Source: Bifidobacterium saimiriisciurei (GTDB lineage Bacteria > Actinomycetota > Actinomycetes > Actinomycetales > Bifidobacteriaceae). From it: a stretch of DNA of 64,000 bases. The notes under the pieces are model-generated. The model did not search any database, had not been told where the DNA came from, and saw only the letters and a program-made list of their open reading frames with translations. The stretch covers positions 124,001 to 188,000 of the forward strand of contig NZ_WHZU01000001.1 of assembly GCF_010667655.1 (NCBI RefSeq), in the 5' to 3' direction. A program made the position numbers and the translations under genes. Positions within the stretch are counted from its first letter, which is position 1, and every line of letters begins with the position of its first letter. Below, one piece after another: positions 35,162-44,776 of the stretch.

Positions 35162-35218
35162 TTTACACGCGCAAATTGTCGCGAAGAGGGCCTTTCGGCG
35201 ACAATTTGCGCGTGTAAA
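35162..35218. repeat. 21-bp perfect inverted repeat with 15-nt loop
   Basis: The arms 35162-35182 and 35198-35218 (starting TTTACACGCGCAAATTG) are exact reverse complements. It lies between the displaced aminotransferase end and the purL terminator. It has no T-run, and the stem is longer than a terminator needs. Confidence 0.85.
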
Positions 35219-35246
35219 CCTCGGATTTCGGCGATTTGGGCATGAA

Positions 35247-35288
35247 AAAACGGGGAACAGGCCGAATGAGCGGTCTGTTCCCCGTTTT
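35247..35288 (-). terminator. Terminator of purL
   Basis: AAAACGGGGAACAG (35247-35260) pairs with CTGTTCCCCGTTTT (35275-35288). On the minus strand the stem ends in a run of six T. It lies about 20 bp past the purL stop. Confidence 0.88.
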
Positions 35289-35308
35289 GGTCGCTCAGAG
35301 TGTCAGCG

Positions 35309-38300
35309 TCAGGCGGTGAAGTACTCGACGCCGGCCTCGAAGATCGGCTGGTACTTGTCGCCGGGCACGTTCACGTAGAGGCCGTTGCCGCTACGCTCCG
35401 AATGGCCCATCTTGCCGAACACGCGGCCGTCGGGGCTGGTGATGCCCTCGATGGCGAGCAGCGAGCCGTTCGGGTTGACGTTTAGGTCCATGCTCGGCAC
35501 GCCGGCCTCGTCCACGTACTGCGTGGCGATCTGGCCGTTGGCCTTGAGCTGCGCCAGCACGTCGTCGTTGGCGACGAAACGGCCCTCGCCGTGGGAGATG
35601 GCGACCGTGTGCACGTCGCCGACCTCGGTCTTCGCCAGCCACGGGGAGAGGTTCGAAGCCACGCGGGTGCGCACCAGACGGCTCTGGTGGCGGCCGATGG
35701 TGTTGAACGTCAGCGTCGGGCATTCGTCGGTCATCGGCACGATGTCGCCGAACGGCACCAGACCCAGCTTGATGAGCGCCTGGAAGCCGTTGCAGATGCC
35801 GAGCATCAGACCGTCGCGGTTCTGCAGCAGGTCGCGCACGGCCTCGGTGACGGCCGGGGCGCGGAAGAACGCGGTGATGAACTTGGCGGAGCCGTCGGGC
35901 TCGTCGCCGCCGGAGAAGCCGCCGGGGATCATCACGATCTGGCTGCGTCGGATCTCGTCGACCAGGGCCTGCGTGGACTCGGCCACGGCCTCGGGCGTGA
36001 GGTTGTTGACGATCAGCGTGGTGGCGTCGGCGCCGGCGCGCTCGAACGCGGCGGCCGTGTCGTACTCGCAGTTGTTGCCGGGGAACACCGGGATGACCAC
36101 ATGCGGCTTCGCCACGGAAGCGCCCGTGTACACGGTCTTCTTCGGCGCGGTGAAGCTCACGGTCTCGACGGTCTCGCCCTTGCCGCGGTAGGGGAACACA
36201 TCCTCGATGCCATGCTCCCAGGCCTCCTGCACGTCGGCCAGGTCGAGCGTCTCGCCGCAGGCCGCGAACTCGTAGGCCTCGGTGGTCTCGCCAATCTTGC
36301 CCATGCACACCAGGTTGGAGACGGCCGGCAGCTTGCCCTGGTCGGCCAGCTCCACGATGAAGCTGCCGTATGCCGGGGCGAACAGGTCGTCAAGGGCGAT
36401 GGCATCGTCGAGCTTCACGCCGATGCGGTTGCCCAGCGTGTCCTTGAACAGCGTCTCGGCCGTGCAGCCGTAGCCCGGCGTGGAGACGGCGGCCACCTGA
36501 CCGTCATCGACGAGGTTCTCGATGACCGACAGCACCTCGATGAGGCTCTCCGGCTCCGGAGTCAGGCCATCGGCCTTGTAGCGCGGGGCGATGCGGACCA
36601 CGTCGTGGCCGGCCTTCTTGAACTCCGGGGAGGTGGCGCGGCCCATCGGGCCCACGGCCACGGCGAAGCTCACCAGCGTCGGCGGCACGTCGAGGTCCTC
36701 GAAGCTGCCGGACATGGAGTCCTTGCCGCCGATGGCGCCGACGCCGAGGTCGACCTGCGCCATGAGCGCGCCGAGCACGGCCGCGAGCGGCTTGCCCCAG
36801 CGCTTCGGGTCCTCGCGCAGCTTCTCGAAGTACTCCTGGAACGTCAGGTAGGCGTCCTCGCGGCGGAAGCCCGCGGCGACCAGCTTGGAGATGGACTCGA
36901 CCACCGACAGGTAGGCGCCGGTGAACTGGTTGGCCGACATGATGTATGGGTTGAAGCCCCAGGCCATCGCGGAGGCGGTGGTGGTCTCGCCGAACACCGG
37001 GAACTTCGCGACCATGGCCTGCGACGGGGTCAGCTGCTCCTTGCCGCCGAACGGCATGAGCACGGTGGCCGCGCCGATGGTGGAGTCGAAGCGCTCGGAC
37101 AGGCCCTTGTTGGAGGCCACGTTGATGTCGGTGACCAGCTCGTGCATGCGCTCGGACAGCGTGGCGCCCTTCCACGGGGTCTCGTAGGTGCCGCCCTGCT
37201 CCACATGCGCGTCCATGTACTTCGGGGCGCCGTTGGAGTTGAGGAAGGCGCGGCTCAGGCTCACGATGGTGTCGCCGTTCCACGTCATGACCATGCGCGG
37301 GTCCTCGGTGACGGTGGCGATGACCGTGGCCTCGAGGTTCTCCTCGCGGGCGTAGCCGAGGAACTCGTCCACATCCTCGGCGGCCACGTCCACGGCCATG
37401 CGCTCCTGCGATTCGGAGATGGCCAGCTCGGTGCCGTCAAGGCCCTCGTACTTCTTGGTGACCTTGTCGAGGTCGATGGTCAGGCCGTCGGCGATCTCGC
37501 CGGTGGCCACGGAGACGCCGCCCGCGCCGAAGTCGTTGCAGCGCTTGATGAGGCGGCAGGCGTCGCCGCGGCGGAACAGACGCTGCAGCTTGCGCTCGAT
37601 GGGGGCGTTGCCCTTCTGCACCTCGGCGCCGCACTCCTCGAGGGAGTCGATGTCGAGCTGCTTGGAGGAGCCGGTGGCTCCGCCGATGCCGTCACGGCCG
37701 GTGCGGCCGCCCAGCAGGATGATCTTGTCGCCGGGGGCCGGGGTCTCGCGGCGCACATGGTCGGCCGGGGTGGCGCCCACCACGGCGCCGATCTCCATGC
37801 GCTTGGCCACGTAGCCCGGATGGTACAGCTCGTCGACCTGGCCGGTGGCGAGGCCGATCTGGTTGCCGTAGGAGCTGTAGCCGGCGGCGGCCGTGGTCAC
37901 GAGCTTGCGCTGCGGCAGCTTGCCCTCAAGCGTCTCGGACACCGGCACGGTCGGGTCTGCGGCACCGGTGACGCGCATGGCCTGGTACACGTAGGAACGG
38001 CCCGACAGGGGGTCGCGGATGCAGCCGCCGATGCAGGTGGCAGCGCCGCCGAACGGCTCGATCTCGGTGGGGTGGTTGTGCGTCTCGTTCTTGAACAGGA
38101 ACAGCCAGTCCTCGTCCTCGCCGTTCACGTCGACCTTCACCTTCACGGTGCAGGCGTTGATCTCCTCGGATTCGTCGAGGTTCCTCAGCACGCCGTGCGC
38201 CTTGAGGTACTTGGCGCCGATCGTGCCCATGTCCATGAGGCACACGGGCTTCTCGTCGCGGCCGAGCTCGTGGCGGATGGCGAGGTACTTGTCGAACGCG

Positions 38301-39031
38301 GCCTTGACCACGTCGTCGTCGATCTCGACGTTCGTCAGCTGCGTGCCGAACGTGGTGTGGCGGCAGTGGTCCGACCAGTACGTGTCGATGACCTTGATCT
38401 CGGTGATCGTCGGGTTGCGCTGCTCCTTGGCGAAGTACTCCTGGCACACCTTGATGTCGGCGAGGTCCATGGCCAGACCGCGGTCATCGATGAACTTGGC
38501 GAGACCCGCCTCGTCCAGTTCGAGGAAGCCGTCGATGACCTCCACCTTGCCCGGCGTGGCGACCTCCATCTTCAGGGTGTCGCGCGTGTCGAGGGAAGCC
38601 TCGCGGGCCTCCACCGGGTTGATGACGTAGTGCTTGATGGTGGCGATGTCGTCGTCGGAGAGCGCGCCCTCGAGCACATACACCTTGGCGCTGCGCACAT
38701 CGGGGCGCTCGCCCTGGCTGATCAGCTGGATGCATTCGCTCGCCGAATCGGCGCGCTGGTCGAACTGGCCGGGCAGGAACTCCACGGCGAACACGGCGGC
38801 GTCGCCGGTCTCGGGAAGCTCGTCGGTGGCCACGTCGGTCTGCGGCTCGCTGAACACGGTGGGCACGCACTGGCGGAACAGCTCCTCGCTGATGCCCTCC
38901 ACGTCGTAGCGGTTGATGACGCGCAGGCCCTTGAGACCCTCGACGCCGAGGATGGTGCGCAGCTCGTTGTTCAGCTGCTGCGCCTCCACGTCGAAGCCGG
39001 GCTTCTTCTCAACATAGATGCGAAAAACCAC
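35309..39031 (-). CDS. purL: Phosphoribosylformylglycinamidine synthase, single-chain
   Basis: 1240 residues in one chain, the large PurL type with synthase and glutaminase fused (step 4: FGAR to FGAM using ATP and glutamine). The N-terminal part carries VIDTYWSDHCRHTTFGTQL and NETHNHPTEIEPFGGAATCIGG. The middle has GGRTGRDGIGGATGSS and GGKDSMSGSF. The C-terminal glutamine amidotransferase has PGNNCEYDT, PGGFSGGDE and the nucleophile Cys in GICNGFQALIKLG. The start is GTG at 39031 with GAAAGGA upstream. It is downstream of purC on the same strand, separated by a 180-bp repeat-rich gap. Confidence 0.97.
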   Translation of the reverse strand: MVFRIYVEKKPGFDVEAQQLNNELRTILGVEGLKGLRVINRYDVEGISEELFRQCVPTVFSEPQTDVATDELPETGDAAVFAVEFLPGQFDQRADSASECIQLISQGERPDVRSAKVYVLEGALSDDDIATIKHYVINPVEAREASLDTRDTLKMEVATPGKVEVIDGFLELDEAGLAKFIDDRGLAMDLADIKVCQEYFAKEQRNPTITEIKVIDTYWSDHCRHTTFGTQLTNVEIDDDVVKAAFDKYLAIRHELGRDEKPVCLMDMGTIGAKYLKAHGVLRNLDESEEINACTVKVKVDVNGEDEDWLFLFKNETHNHPTEIEPFGGAATCIGGCIRDPLSGRSYVYQAMRVTGAADPTVPVSETLEGKLPQRKLVTTAAAGYSSYGNQIGLATGQVDELYHPGYVAKRMEIGAVVGATPADHVRRETPAPGDKIILLGGRTGRDGIGGATGSSKQLDIDSLEECGAEVQKGNAPIERKLQRLFRRGDACRLIKRCNDFGAGGVSVATGEIADGLTIDLDKVTKKYEGLDGTELAISESQERMAVDVAAEDVDEFLGYAREENLEATVIATVTEDPRMVMTWNGDTIVSLSRAFLNSNGAPKYMDAHVEQGGTYETPWKGATLSERMHELVTDINVASNKGLSERFDSTIGAATVLMPFGGKEQLTPSQAMVAKFPVFGETTTASAMAWGFNPYIMSANQFTGAYLSVVESISKLVAAGFRREDAYLTFQEYFEKLREDPKRWGKPLAAVLGALMAQVDLGVGAIGGKDSMSGSFEDLDVPPTLVSFAVAVGPMGRATSPEFKKAGHDVVRIAPRYKADGLTPEPESLIEVLSVIENLVDDGQVAAVSTPGYGCTAETLFKDTLGNRIGVKLDDAIALDDLFAPAYGSFIVELADQGKLPAVSNLVCMGKIGETTEAYEFAACGETLDLADVQEAWEHGIEDVFPYRGKGETVETVSFTAPKKTVYTGASVAKPHVVIPVFPGNNCEYDTAAAFERAGADATTLIVNNLTPEAVAESTQALVDEIRRSQIVMIPGGFSGGDEPDGSAKFITAFFRAPAVTEAVRDLLQNRDGLMLGICNGFQALIKLGLVPFGDIVPMTDECPTLTFNTIGRHQSRLVRTRVASNLSPWLAKTEVGDVHTVAISHGEGRFVANDDVLAQLKANGQIATQYVDEAGVPSMDLNVNPNGSLLAIEGITSPDGRVFGKMGHSERSGNGLYVNVPGDKYQPIFEAGVEYFTA

Positions 39032-39092
39032 TGCAGTTTTCCTTTCTTGATTCGTATGGCCCCGTCAGGTCGGGCTCGTCGGTGAAAAACAA

Positions 39093-39169
39093 CCAAGGGG
39101 AGGGACGCCGTTCACGCGTTCACCTCCCCTTGGCGGCTTCGCCGACGACTCCCCTCCGGGAGGGGAGTC
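39093..39169. repeat. Two CTCCCCT-type hairpins between purC and purL
   Basis: CCAAGGGGAGG (39093-39103) pairs with CCTCCCCTTGG (39123-39133), and GACTCCCCTCC (39147-39157) pairs across a 1-2 nt loop with GGAGGGGAGTC ending at 39169. They are members of the dispersed GGCTCCCCTC family, here in a spot where they could modulate read-through from purC into purL. Confidence 0.65.
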
Positions 39170-39213
39170 ATGGCCGTGGCCATGCCCAACGCTCCGGGGA
39201 GCCGTAACAACGA

Positions 39214-39963
39214 TTACTTGACTTCGATGCCTTCGGACTTGGCCAGCTCGGCCAGGCGGGACTCGATCTCCTCATAGGCGGGGATGATCGAACCGAGGCC
39301 ACGGCGGAACAGGTCCTTGTCGAGGTGCTCGACCTTGCCGGAATGGTCCTTCTGGTCCCACAGGCGGCAGGAGTCGGGGGTGATCTCGTCGGCCAGCAGC
39401 AGCTTGCCGTCGTCGGTGCGGCCCATCTCGATCTTGAAGTCCACGAGCTTCACGTCGATCTTCGCGAAGATCTCGATGAGGGCCTCGTTGATGCGGCGGG
39501 CCAGCGGCGCGATCTCGGCCAGGTCCTCGCGGGTGCACACGCCCAGGGCCACCAGGTCGTCATCGTTGACGAACGGGTCGTGCAGGTCGTCGTTCTTGAG
39601 GAAGTACTCGAGCACCGGCTCCTTGAGCGGCAGGCCCTCCTCGACGCCGAGGCGCGAGCAGAAGTGGCCGGCGGCGGTGTTGCGCAGCACGATCTCCAGC
39701 GGGAACATGTTCACCTTGCGCACCAGCTGGGCGGTGTCGTTCACGCGTTCGATGAGATGGCTGTCGATGCCGCGCTTCTTGAGCAGGTCGAAGATGATGG
39801 TGGTGATGAGGTTGTTCAGACGCCCCTTGCCGGTGAAGTCCTCCTTCTTCTCGCCATCGCCGGCCGTTGCCGTGTTCTTGTACTCGACCCAGAAGACCTC
39901 CGGATCGTCGGTTGCGTACAGCTGCTTGGCCTTGCCCTCGTAGAGCTTTTCCAGTTTCTCCAT
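39214..39963 (-). CDS. purC: SAICAR synthetase
   Basis: 249 residues. It joins CAIR and aspartate with ATP (step 7). Landmarks are [45 protein letters not shown] and [14 protein letters not shown]. Two adjacent ATG codons follow AGAAAGG; the second (39963) has the better 5-nt spacing and gives the usual [11 protein letters not shown] start. It lies 176 bp after purT on the same strand. Confidence 0.96.
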   Translation of the reverse strand: MEKLEKLYEGKAKQLYATDDPEVFWVEYKNTATAGDGEKKEDFTGKGRLNNLITTIIFDLLKKRGIDSHLIERVNDTAQLVRKVNMFPLEIVLRNTAAGHFCSRLGVEEGLPLKEPVLEYFLKNDDLHDPFVNDDDLVALGVCTREDLAEIAPLARRINEALIEIFAKIDVKLVDFKIEMGRTDDGKLLLADEITPDSCRLWDQKDHSGKVEHLDKDLFRRGLGSIIPAYEEIESRLAELAKSEGIEVK

Positions 39964-40058
39964 CATTACCTTTCTCACAACGTGATTTCACAGCGTTATC
40001 GGAGTGGAAATTCGGGGTGAATAATCGAGCCTAGGATATCAAGCGCCAGCTACAAACA

Positions 40059-40097
40059 CACCGCGCCCGGACGTCTGGAAAACGTCCGGGCGCGGTG
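40059..40097 (-). terminator. Terminator-like hairpin after purT
   Basis: CACCGCGCCCGGACGT (40059-40074) and its exact complement (40082-40097) flank a 7-nt loop, 43 bp past the purT stop. The T-run is poor, so termination before purC may be incomplete. Confidence 0.65.
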
Positions 40098-40139
40098 TTG
40101 CGGGAATGCGGGAATCCACGTCGTGCCGACGATGCGTCG

Positions 40140-41438
40140 TCAGCCGCGTTCGCCCACCGTGACCTCCAGTCGCCGTGCGACGTCGGCGGCCTTGCGGCGG
40201 GCCTCCTCCTCGGTCGGGGCGGCGGCCAACGCCACGGCCATGCGGCGATGGCCGTTCACGCCGGGCTTGCCGAAGATGCGCACGTCCGTGTCGGGCTGCG
40301 ACAGGGCTTCGGCGAGATGACGGAACGTCACCTCGCCCTTGCCGGAGACGACGATCGCATGGCTGGCCGAGACCATATCCGGGTCCCGCAATGCGACCGA
40401 CCGGCCGGATACCGGGACGCCGAGCACCGCGCGGGCGTGCAGCGCGAACTCGCTGAGGTGCTGCGAGATCATCGTGACCATGCCCGTGTCGTGCGGACGG
40501 GGGGAGACCTCGTTGAACAGCACACGGCCGTCCTTGAGCACGAACAGTTCCACGCCGTATACGCCCCAGCCGGTCTCGCCATGGCGTCGGGCGAGTTCCA
40601 CCAGGCCGGAGACCATCGTCGTGGCGATCTCGGCGGCCTGACGGCGCACGTCGTCGGTGATCGACGCGCACTGCCACGACTCACGGTAGTCGCCGTCCTC
40701 CTGACGCTGGCCGATCGGATCGCAGGTGACGATGCCGGACGACGAGCTCACCGTAAGCACCGTCAGCTCGTAGTCCATCGGAACGAACGCCTCGACGACC
40801 ACGCGGCTGACCTTGTGCTCCTTGGCGGTGCGGCCCTCGTTCTGCGCGATGTCCCATGCGCGGGCCACATCATCGGCGCCGCGCATCACCGACTGGCCAT
40901 GGCCGGAGGAGCTCATCACCGGCTTGACCACGCAGGGGAAGCCCACGGCCGCCGCGCCCTCGGCCAGCTCCTCCTCGGATTCGGCGAAACGATACGGCGA
41001 CGTCGGCAGTCCGAGATCCTCGGCGGCTAGGCGGCGCAGACGCTCGCGGTCCATGCAGATCTGCGCGATCTGGCAGCTCGGCACCACCTGCACGCCCGCC
41101 TCGGCGGCCTTTGACAGCTCGGCGGTGGCGATGGCCTCCACCTCGGGGATGATGATGTCGGGTCTCACGTCGGCGATCAGGGCGTTGAGCTCATCGGCCT
41201 TGGCCATGTCGAGCACGCGGGCCTCGTTCGCCACATACTGGGCCGGGGCGCCCTCATAGGAGTCGGCCGCGCAGACCCACACGCCCAGACGCATGAGCTC
41301 GATGACGATCTCCTTGCCCAGCTCGCCGGAGCCGAGCAGCAGCGCGCAGGTGCGGTTTCCGCGAAGGTCGCCGAGCGGGCGGTCTGTCGCGGCGGGGGGA
41401 TTGGAGGAATTGACTGTGGGATTCTCAGACTTGCTCAT
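40140..41438 (-). CDS. purT: Formate-dependent GAR transformylase
   Basis: 432 residues of the ATP-grasp superfamily. It makes formyl-GAR from GAR, formate and ATP (step 3), without folate. Landmarks are ALLLGSGELGKEIVIELMRLG at the start, PSCQIAQICMDRERLRRLAAE, the ATP-grasp segment FPCVVKPVMSSSGHGQS, VYGVELFVLKDGRVLFNEVSPRPHDTG and KPGVNGHRRMAVAL. PurT is preferred over PurK because of the GSGELGKE and SSSGHGQS motifs. ATG 41438 follows AAAGGG. It diverges from tRNA-His. Confidence 0.95.
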   Translation of the reverse strand: MSKSENPTVNSSNPPAATDRPLGDLRGNRTCALLLGSGELGKEIVIELMRLGVWVCAADSYEGAPAQYVANEARVLDMAKADELNALIADVRPDIIIPEVEAIATAELSKAAEAGVQVVPSCQIAQICMDRERLRRLAAEDLGLPTSPYRFAESEEELAEGAAAVGFPCVVKPVMSSSGHGQSVMRGADDVARAWDIAQNEGRTAKEHKVSRVVVEAFVPMDYELTVLTVSSSSGIVTCDPIGQRQEDGDYRESWQCASITDDVRRQAAEIATTMVSGLVELARRHGETGWGVYGVELFVLKDGRVLFNEVSPRPHDTGMVTMISQHLSEFALHARAVLGVPVSGRSVALRDPDMVSASHAIVVSGKGEVTFRHLAEALSQPDTDVRIFGKPGVNGHRRMAVALAAAPTEEEARRKAADVARRLEVTVGERG

Positions 41439-41563
41439 GCCCTTTATTGTGGCATCAGCGCTACCCGTCAAGGCCATGCCTATGGAAATGACCGTGGAAA
41501 CGCTTGTGCGGCTTGGTTTTCGGCGATGTCGGAGGACGCCGGGCACCTTCGCGACACGCCGAT

Positions 41564-41591
41564 GTGACAAGCGCTGAAAATCGTGTATAGT
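41564..41591 (+). promoter_or_regulatory. Promoter of tRNA-His
   Basis: A -35-like GTGACA (41564-41569) and a -10-like TATAGT (41586-41591) are spaced 16 bp apart, about 45 bp before the tRNA. Confidence 0.65.
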
Positions 41592-41635
41592 ATTCACCTG
41601 TTGCGCTCGTTCAGTCCGCTGAACGGAGACGACAT

Positions 41636-41709
41636 GGTGGCTATAGCTCAGTTGGTAGAGCATCTGATTGTGGTTCAGAAGGTCGCGTGTTCGAGCCACG
41701 TTAGCCACC
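41636..41709 (+). tRNA. tRNA-His (GTG anticodon)
   Basis: The cloverleaf is complete: acceptor GTGGCTA with TAGCCAC, D arm GCTCAGTTGGTAGAGC, anticodon arm TCTGA-TTGTGGT-TCAGA with anticodon GTG, and T arm with TTCGAGC. An extra encoded G at 41636 can pair with the discriminator C at 41709, the G-1 feature that marks tRNA-His. CCA is not encoded. Confidence 0.95.
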
Positions 41710-41717
41710 CCGAAGTC

Positions 41718-41748
41718 AAGGGCTTCTCCGAAAGGAGAAGCCCTTTTT
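41718..41748 (+). terminator. Terminator of tRNA-His
   Basis: AAGGGCTTCTCC, a GAAA tetraloop and GGAGAAGCCCTT, followed by TTT. A perfect 12-bp stem directly after the tRNA. Confidence 0.92.
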
Positions 41749-41840
41749 CGTTATGTGACATGTGGCTTCATCATTGACGTGGTCCTATAACCCTACGGCC
41801 CTTGACCTGCGACGGCCAGAACGATATCCGGGCCCGAAAT

Positions 41841-41967
41841 CGGTTTTGCGGGTCTATCCGTTTGCGTGGACGTCGTTCCTGACGTCCTCATGTATGTCGT
41901 AGACCCACAAATCTCTTTATGACCGTCGTGGACCGACTATTAATGAACGGATAGACCCGCAAAACCG
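41841..41967. repeat. Central nested hairpin element at the palindrome axis
   Basis: The outer arms around GCGGGTCTATCCGTT / AACGGATAGACCCGC surround an 83-bp asymmetric spacer (41863-41945), the only non-mirrored bases of the inverted repeat. The spacer carries GGACGTCG and GACGTCCTCATGTATG plus TAGACCCACAAA. These match the inner parts of the 34845-34947 element, so the axis lies inside a natural copy of that repeat family. Confidence 0.85.
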
Positions 41968-42059
41968 ATTTCGGGCCCGGATATCGTTCTGGCCGTCGCA
42001 GGTCAAGGGCCGTAGGGTTATAGGACCACGTCAATGATGAAGCCACATGTCACATAACG

Positions 42060-42090
42060 AAAAAGGGCTTCTCCTTTCGGAGAAGCCCTT
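42060..42090 (-). terminator. Terminator of tRNA-His, mirrored copy
   Basis: Counterpart of 41718-41748, with the same 12-bp stem and GAAA loop. Confidence 0.9.
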
Positions 42091-42098
42091 GACTTCGG

Positions 42099-42172
42099 GG
42101 TGGCTAACGTGGCTCGAACACGCGACCTTCTGAACCACAATCAGATGCTCTACCAACTGAGCTATAGCCACC
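42099..42172 (-). tRNA. tRNA-His (GTG), mirrored copy
   Basis: Identical to 41636-41709 on the opposite strand. The two tRNA genes face each other across the palindrome axis, 389 bp apart. Confidence 0.95.
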
Positions 42173-42369
42173 ATGTCGTCTCCGTTCAGCGGACTGAACG
42201 AGCGCAACAGGTGAATACTATACACGATTTTCAGCGCTTGTCACATCGGCGTGTCGCGAAGGTGCCCGGCGTCCTCCGACATCGCCGAAAACCAAGCCGC
42301 ACAAGCGTTTCCACGGTCATTTCCATAGGCATGGCCTTGACGGGTAGCGCTGATGCCACAATAAAGGGC

Positions 42370-43668
42370 ATGAGCAAGTCTGAGAATCCCACAGTCAATT
42401 CCTCCAATCCCCCCGCCGCGACAGACCGCCCGCTCGGCGACCTTCGCGGAAACCGCACCTGCGCGCTGCTGCTCGGCTCCGGCGAGCTGGGCAAGGAGAT
42501 CGTCATCGAGCTCATGCGTCTGGGCGTGTGGGTCTGCGCGGCCGACTCCTATGAGGGCGCCCCGGCCCAGTATGTGGCGAACGAGGCCCGCGTGCTCGAC
42601 ATGGCCAAGGCCGATGAGCTCAACGCCCTGATCGCCGACGTGAGACCCGACATCATCATCCCCGAGGTGGAGGCCATCGCCACCGCCGAGCTGTCAAAGG
42701 CCGCCGAGGCGGGCGTGCAGGTGGTGCCGAGCTGCCAGATCGCGCAGATCTGCATGGACCGCGAGCGTCTGCGCCGCCTAGCCGCCGAGGATCTCGGACT
42801 GCCGACGTCGCCGTATCGTTTCGCCGAATCCGAGGAGGAGCTGGCCGAGGGCGCGGCGGCCGTGGGCTTCCCCTGCGTGGTCAAGCCGGTGATGAGCTCC
42901 TCCGGCCATGGCCAGTCGGTGATGCGCGGCGCCGATGATGTGGCCCGCGCATGGGACATCGCGCAGAACGAGGGCCGCACCGCCAAGGAGCACAAGGTCA
43001 GCCGCGTGGTCGTCGAGGCGTTCGTTCCGATGGACTACGAGCTGACGGTGCTTACGGTGAGCTCGTCGTCCGGCATCGTCACCTGCGATCCGATCGGCCA
43101 GCGTCAGGAGGACGGCGACTACCGTGAGTCGTGGCAGTGCGCGTCGATCACCGACGACGTGCGCCGTCAGGCCGCCGAGATCGCCACGACGATGGTCTCC
43201 GGCCTGGTGGAACTCGCCCGACGCCATGGCGAGACCGGCTGGGGCGTATACGGCGTGGAACTGTTCGTGCTCAAGGACGGCCGTGTGCTGTTCAACGAGG
43301 TCTCCCCCCGTCCGCACGACACGGGCATGGTCACGATGATCTCGCAGCACCTCAGCGAGTTCGCGCTGCACGCCCGCGCGGTGCTCGGCGTCCCGGTATC
43401 CGGCCGGTCGGTCGCATTGCGGGACCCGGATATGGTCTCGGCCAGCCATGCGATCGTCGTCTCCGGCAAGGGCGAGGTGACGTTCCGTCATCTCGCCGAA
43501 GCCCTGTCGCAGCCCGACACGGACGTGCGCATCTTCGGCAAGCCCGGCGTGAACGGCCATCGCCGCATGGCCGTGGCGTTGGCCGCCGCCCCGACCGAGG
43601 AGGAGGCCCGCCGCAAGGCCGCCGACGTCGCACGGCGACTGGAGGTCACGGTGGGCGAACGCGGCTGA
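42370..43668 (+). CDS. purT: Formate-dependent GAR transformylase, mirrored copy
   Basis: Reverse-complement copy of the gene at 40140-41438, 432 identical residues including the ATP-grasp segment. It is intact with the same AAAGGG before the ATG, so it would be functional if the duplication is real. Confidence 0.95.
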   Translation: MSKSENPTVNSSNPPAATDRPLGDLRGNRTCALLLGSGELGKEIVIELMRLGVWVCAADSYEGAPAQYVANEARVLDMAKADELNALIADVRPDIIIPEVEAIATAELSKAAEAGVQVVPSCQIAQICMDRERLRRLAAEDLGLPTSPYRFAESEEELAEGAAAVGFPCVVKPVMSSSGHGQSVMRGADDVARAWDIAQNEGRTAKEHKVSRVVVEAFVPMDYELTVLTVSSSSGIVTCDPIGQRQEDGDYRESWQCASITDDVRRQAAEIATTMVSGLVELARRHGETGWGVYGVELFVLKDGRVLFNEVSPRPHDTGMVTMISQHLSEFALHARAVLGVPVSGRSVALRDPDMVSASHAIVVSGKGEVTFRHLAEALSQPDTDVRIFGKPGVNGHRRMAVALAAAPTEEEARRKAADVARRLEVTVGERG

Positions 43669-43710
43669 CGACGCATCGTCGGCACGACGTGGATTCCCGC
43701 ATTCCCGCAA

Positions 43711-43749
43711 CACCGCGCCCGGACGTTTTCCAGACGTCCGGGCGCGGTG
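43711..43749 (+). terminator. Terminator-like hairpin after purT, mirrored copy
   Basis: Counterpart of 40059-40097 (16-bp arms, 7-nt loop). Confidence 0.6.
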
Positions 43750-43844
43750 TGTTTGTAGCTGGCGCTTGATATCCTAGGCTCGATTATTCACCCCGAATTT
43801 CCACTCCGATAACGCTGTGAAATCACGTTGTGAGAAAGGTAATG

Positions 43845-44594
43845 ATGGAGAAACTGGAAAAGCTCTACGAGGGCAAGGCCAAGCAGCTGTACGCAACCGA
43901 CGATCCGGAGGTCTTCTGGGTCGAGTACAAGAACACGGCAACGGCCGGCGATGGCGAGAAGAAGGAGGACTTCACCGGCAAGGGGCGTCTGAACAACCTC
44001 ATCACCACCATCATCTTCGACCTGCTCAAGAAGCGCGGCATCGACAGCCATCTCATCGAACGCGTGAACGACACCGCCCAGCTGGTGCGCAAGGTGAACA
44101 TGTTCCCGCTGGAGATCGTGCTGCGCAACACCGCCGCCGGCCACTTCTGCTCGCGCCTCGGCGTCGAGGAGGGCCTGCCGCTCAAGGAGCCGGTGCTCGA
44201 GTACTTCCTCAAGAACGACGACCTGCACGACCCGTTCGTCAACGATGACGACCTGGTGGCCCTGGGCGTGTGCACCCGCGAGGACCTGGCCGAGATCGCG
44301 CCGCTGGCCCGCCGCATCAACGAGGCCCTCATCGAGATCTTCGCGAAGATCGACGTGAAGCTCGTGGACTTCAAGATCGAGATGGGCCGCACCGACGACG
44401 GCAAGCTGCTGCTGGCCGACGAGATCACCCCCGACTCCTGCCGCCTGTGGGACCAGAAGGACCATTCCGGCAAGGTCGAGCACCTCGACAAGGACCTGTT
44501 CCGCCGTGGCCTCGGTTCGATCATCCCCGCCTATGAGGAGATCGAGTCCCGCCTGGCCGAGCTGGCCAAGTCCGAAGGCATCGAAGTCAAGTAA
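43845..44594 (+). CDS. purC: SAICAR synthetase, mirrored copy
   Basis: Reverse-complement copy of 39214-39963; the 249-residue translation is identical, beginning [11 protein letters not shown] after AGAAAGG. Confidence 0.96.
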   Translation: MEKLEKLYEGKAKQLYATDDPEVFWVEYKNTATAGDGEKKEDFTGKGRLNNLITTIIFDLLKKRGIDSHLIERVNDTAQLVRKVNMFPLEIVLRNTAAGHFCSRLGVEEGLPLKEPVLEYFLKNDDLHDPFVNDDDLVALGVCTREDLAEIAPLARRINEALIEIFAKIDVKLVDFKIEMGRTDDGKLLLADEITPDSCRLWDQKDHSGKVEHLDKDLFRRGLGSIIPAYEEIESRLAELAKSEGIEVK

Positions 44595-44638
44595 TCGTTG
44601 TTACGGCTCCCCGGAGCGTTGGGCATGGCCACGGCCAT

Positions 44639-44715
44639 GACTCCCCTCCCGGAGGGGAGTCGTCGGCGAAGCCGCCAAGGGGAGGTGAACGCGTGAACGG
44701 CGTCCCTCCCCTTGG
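44639..44715. repeat. CTCCCCT-type hairpins between purC and purL, mirrored copy
   Basis: Counterpart of 39093-39169. Confidence 0.6.
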
Positions 44716-44776
44716 TTGTTTTTCACCGACGAGCCCGACCTGACGGGGCCATACGAATCAAGAAAGGAAAACTGCA

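Noticed and set aside
40140..41438. Assignment of this gene as purK
   Set aside because: GSGELGKE, SSSGHGQS and the 432-residue length match PurT better than the shorter PurK; no purE lies next to it.
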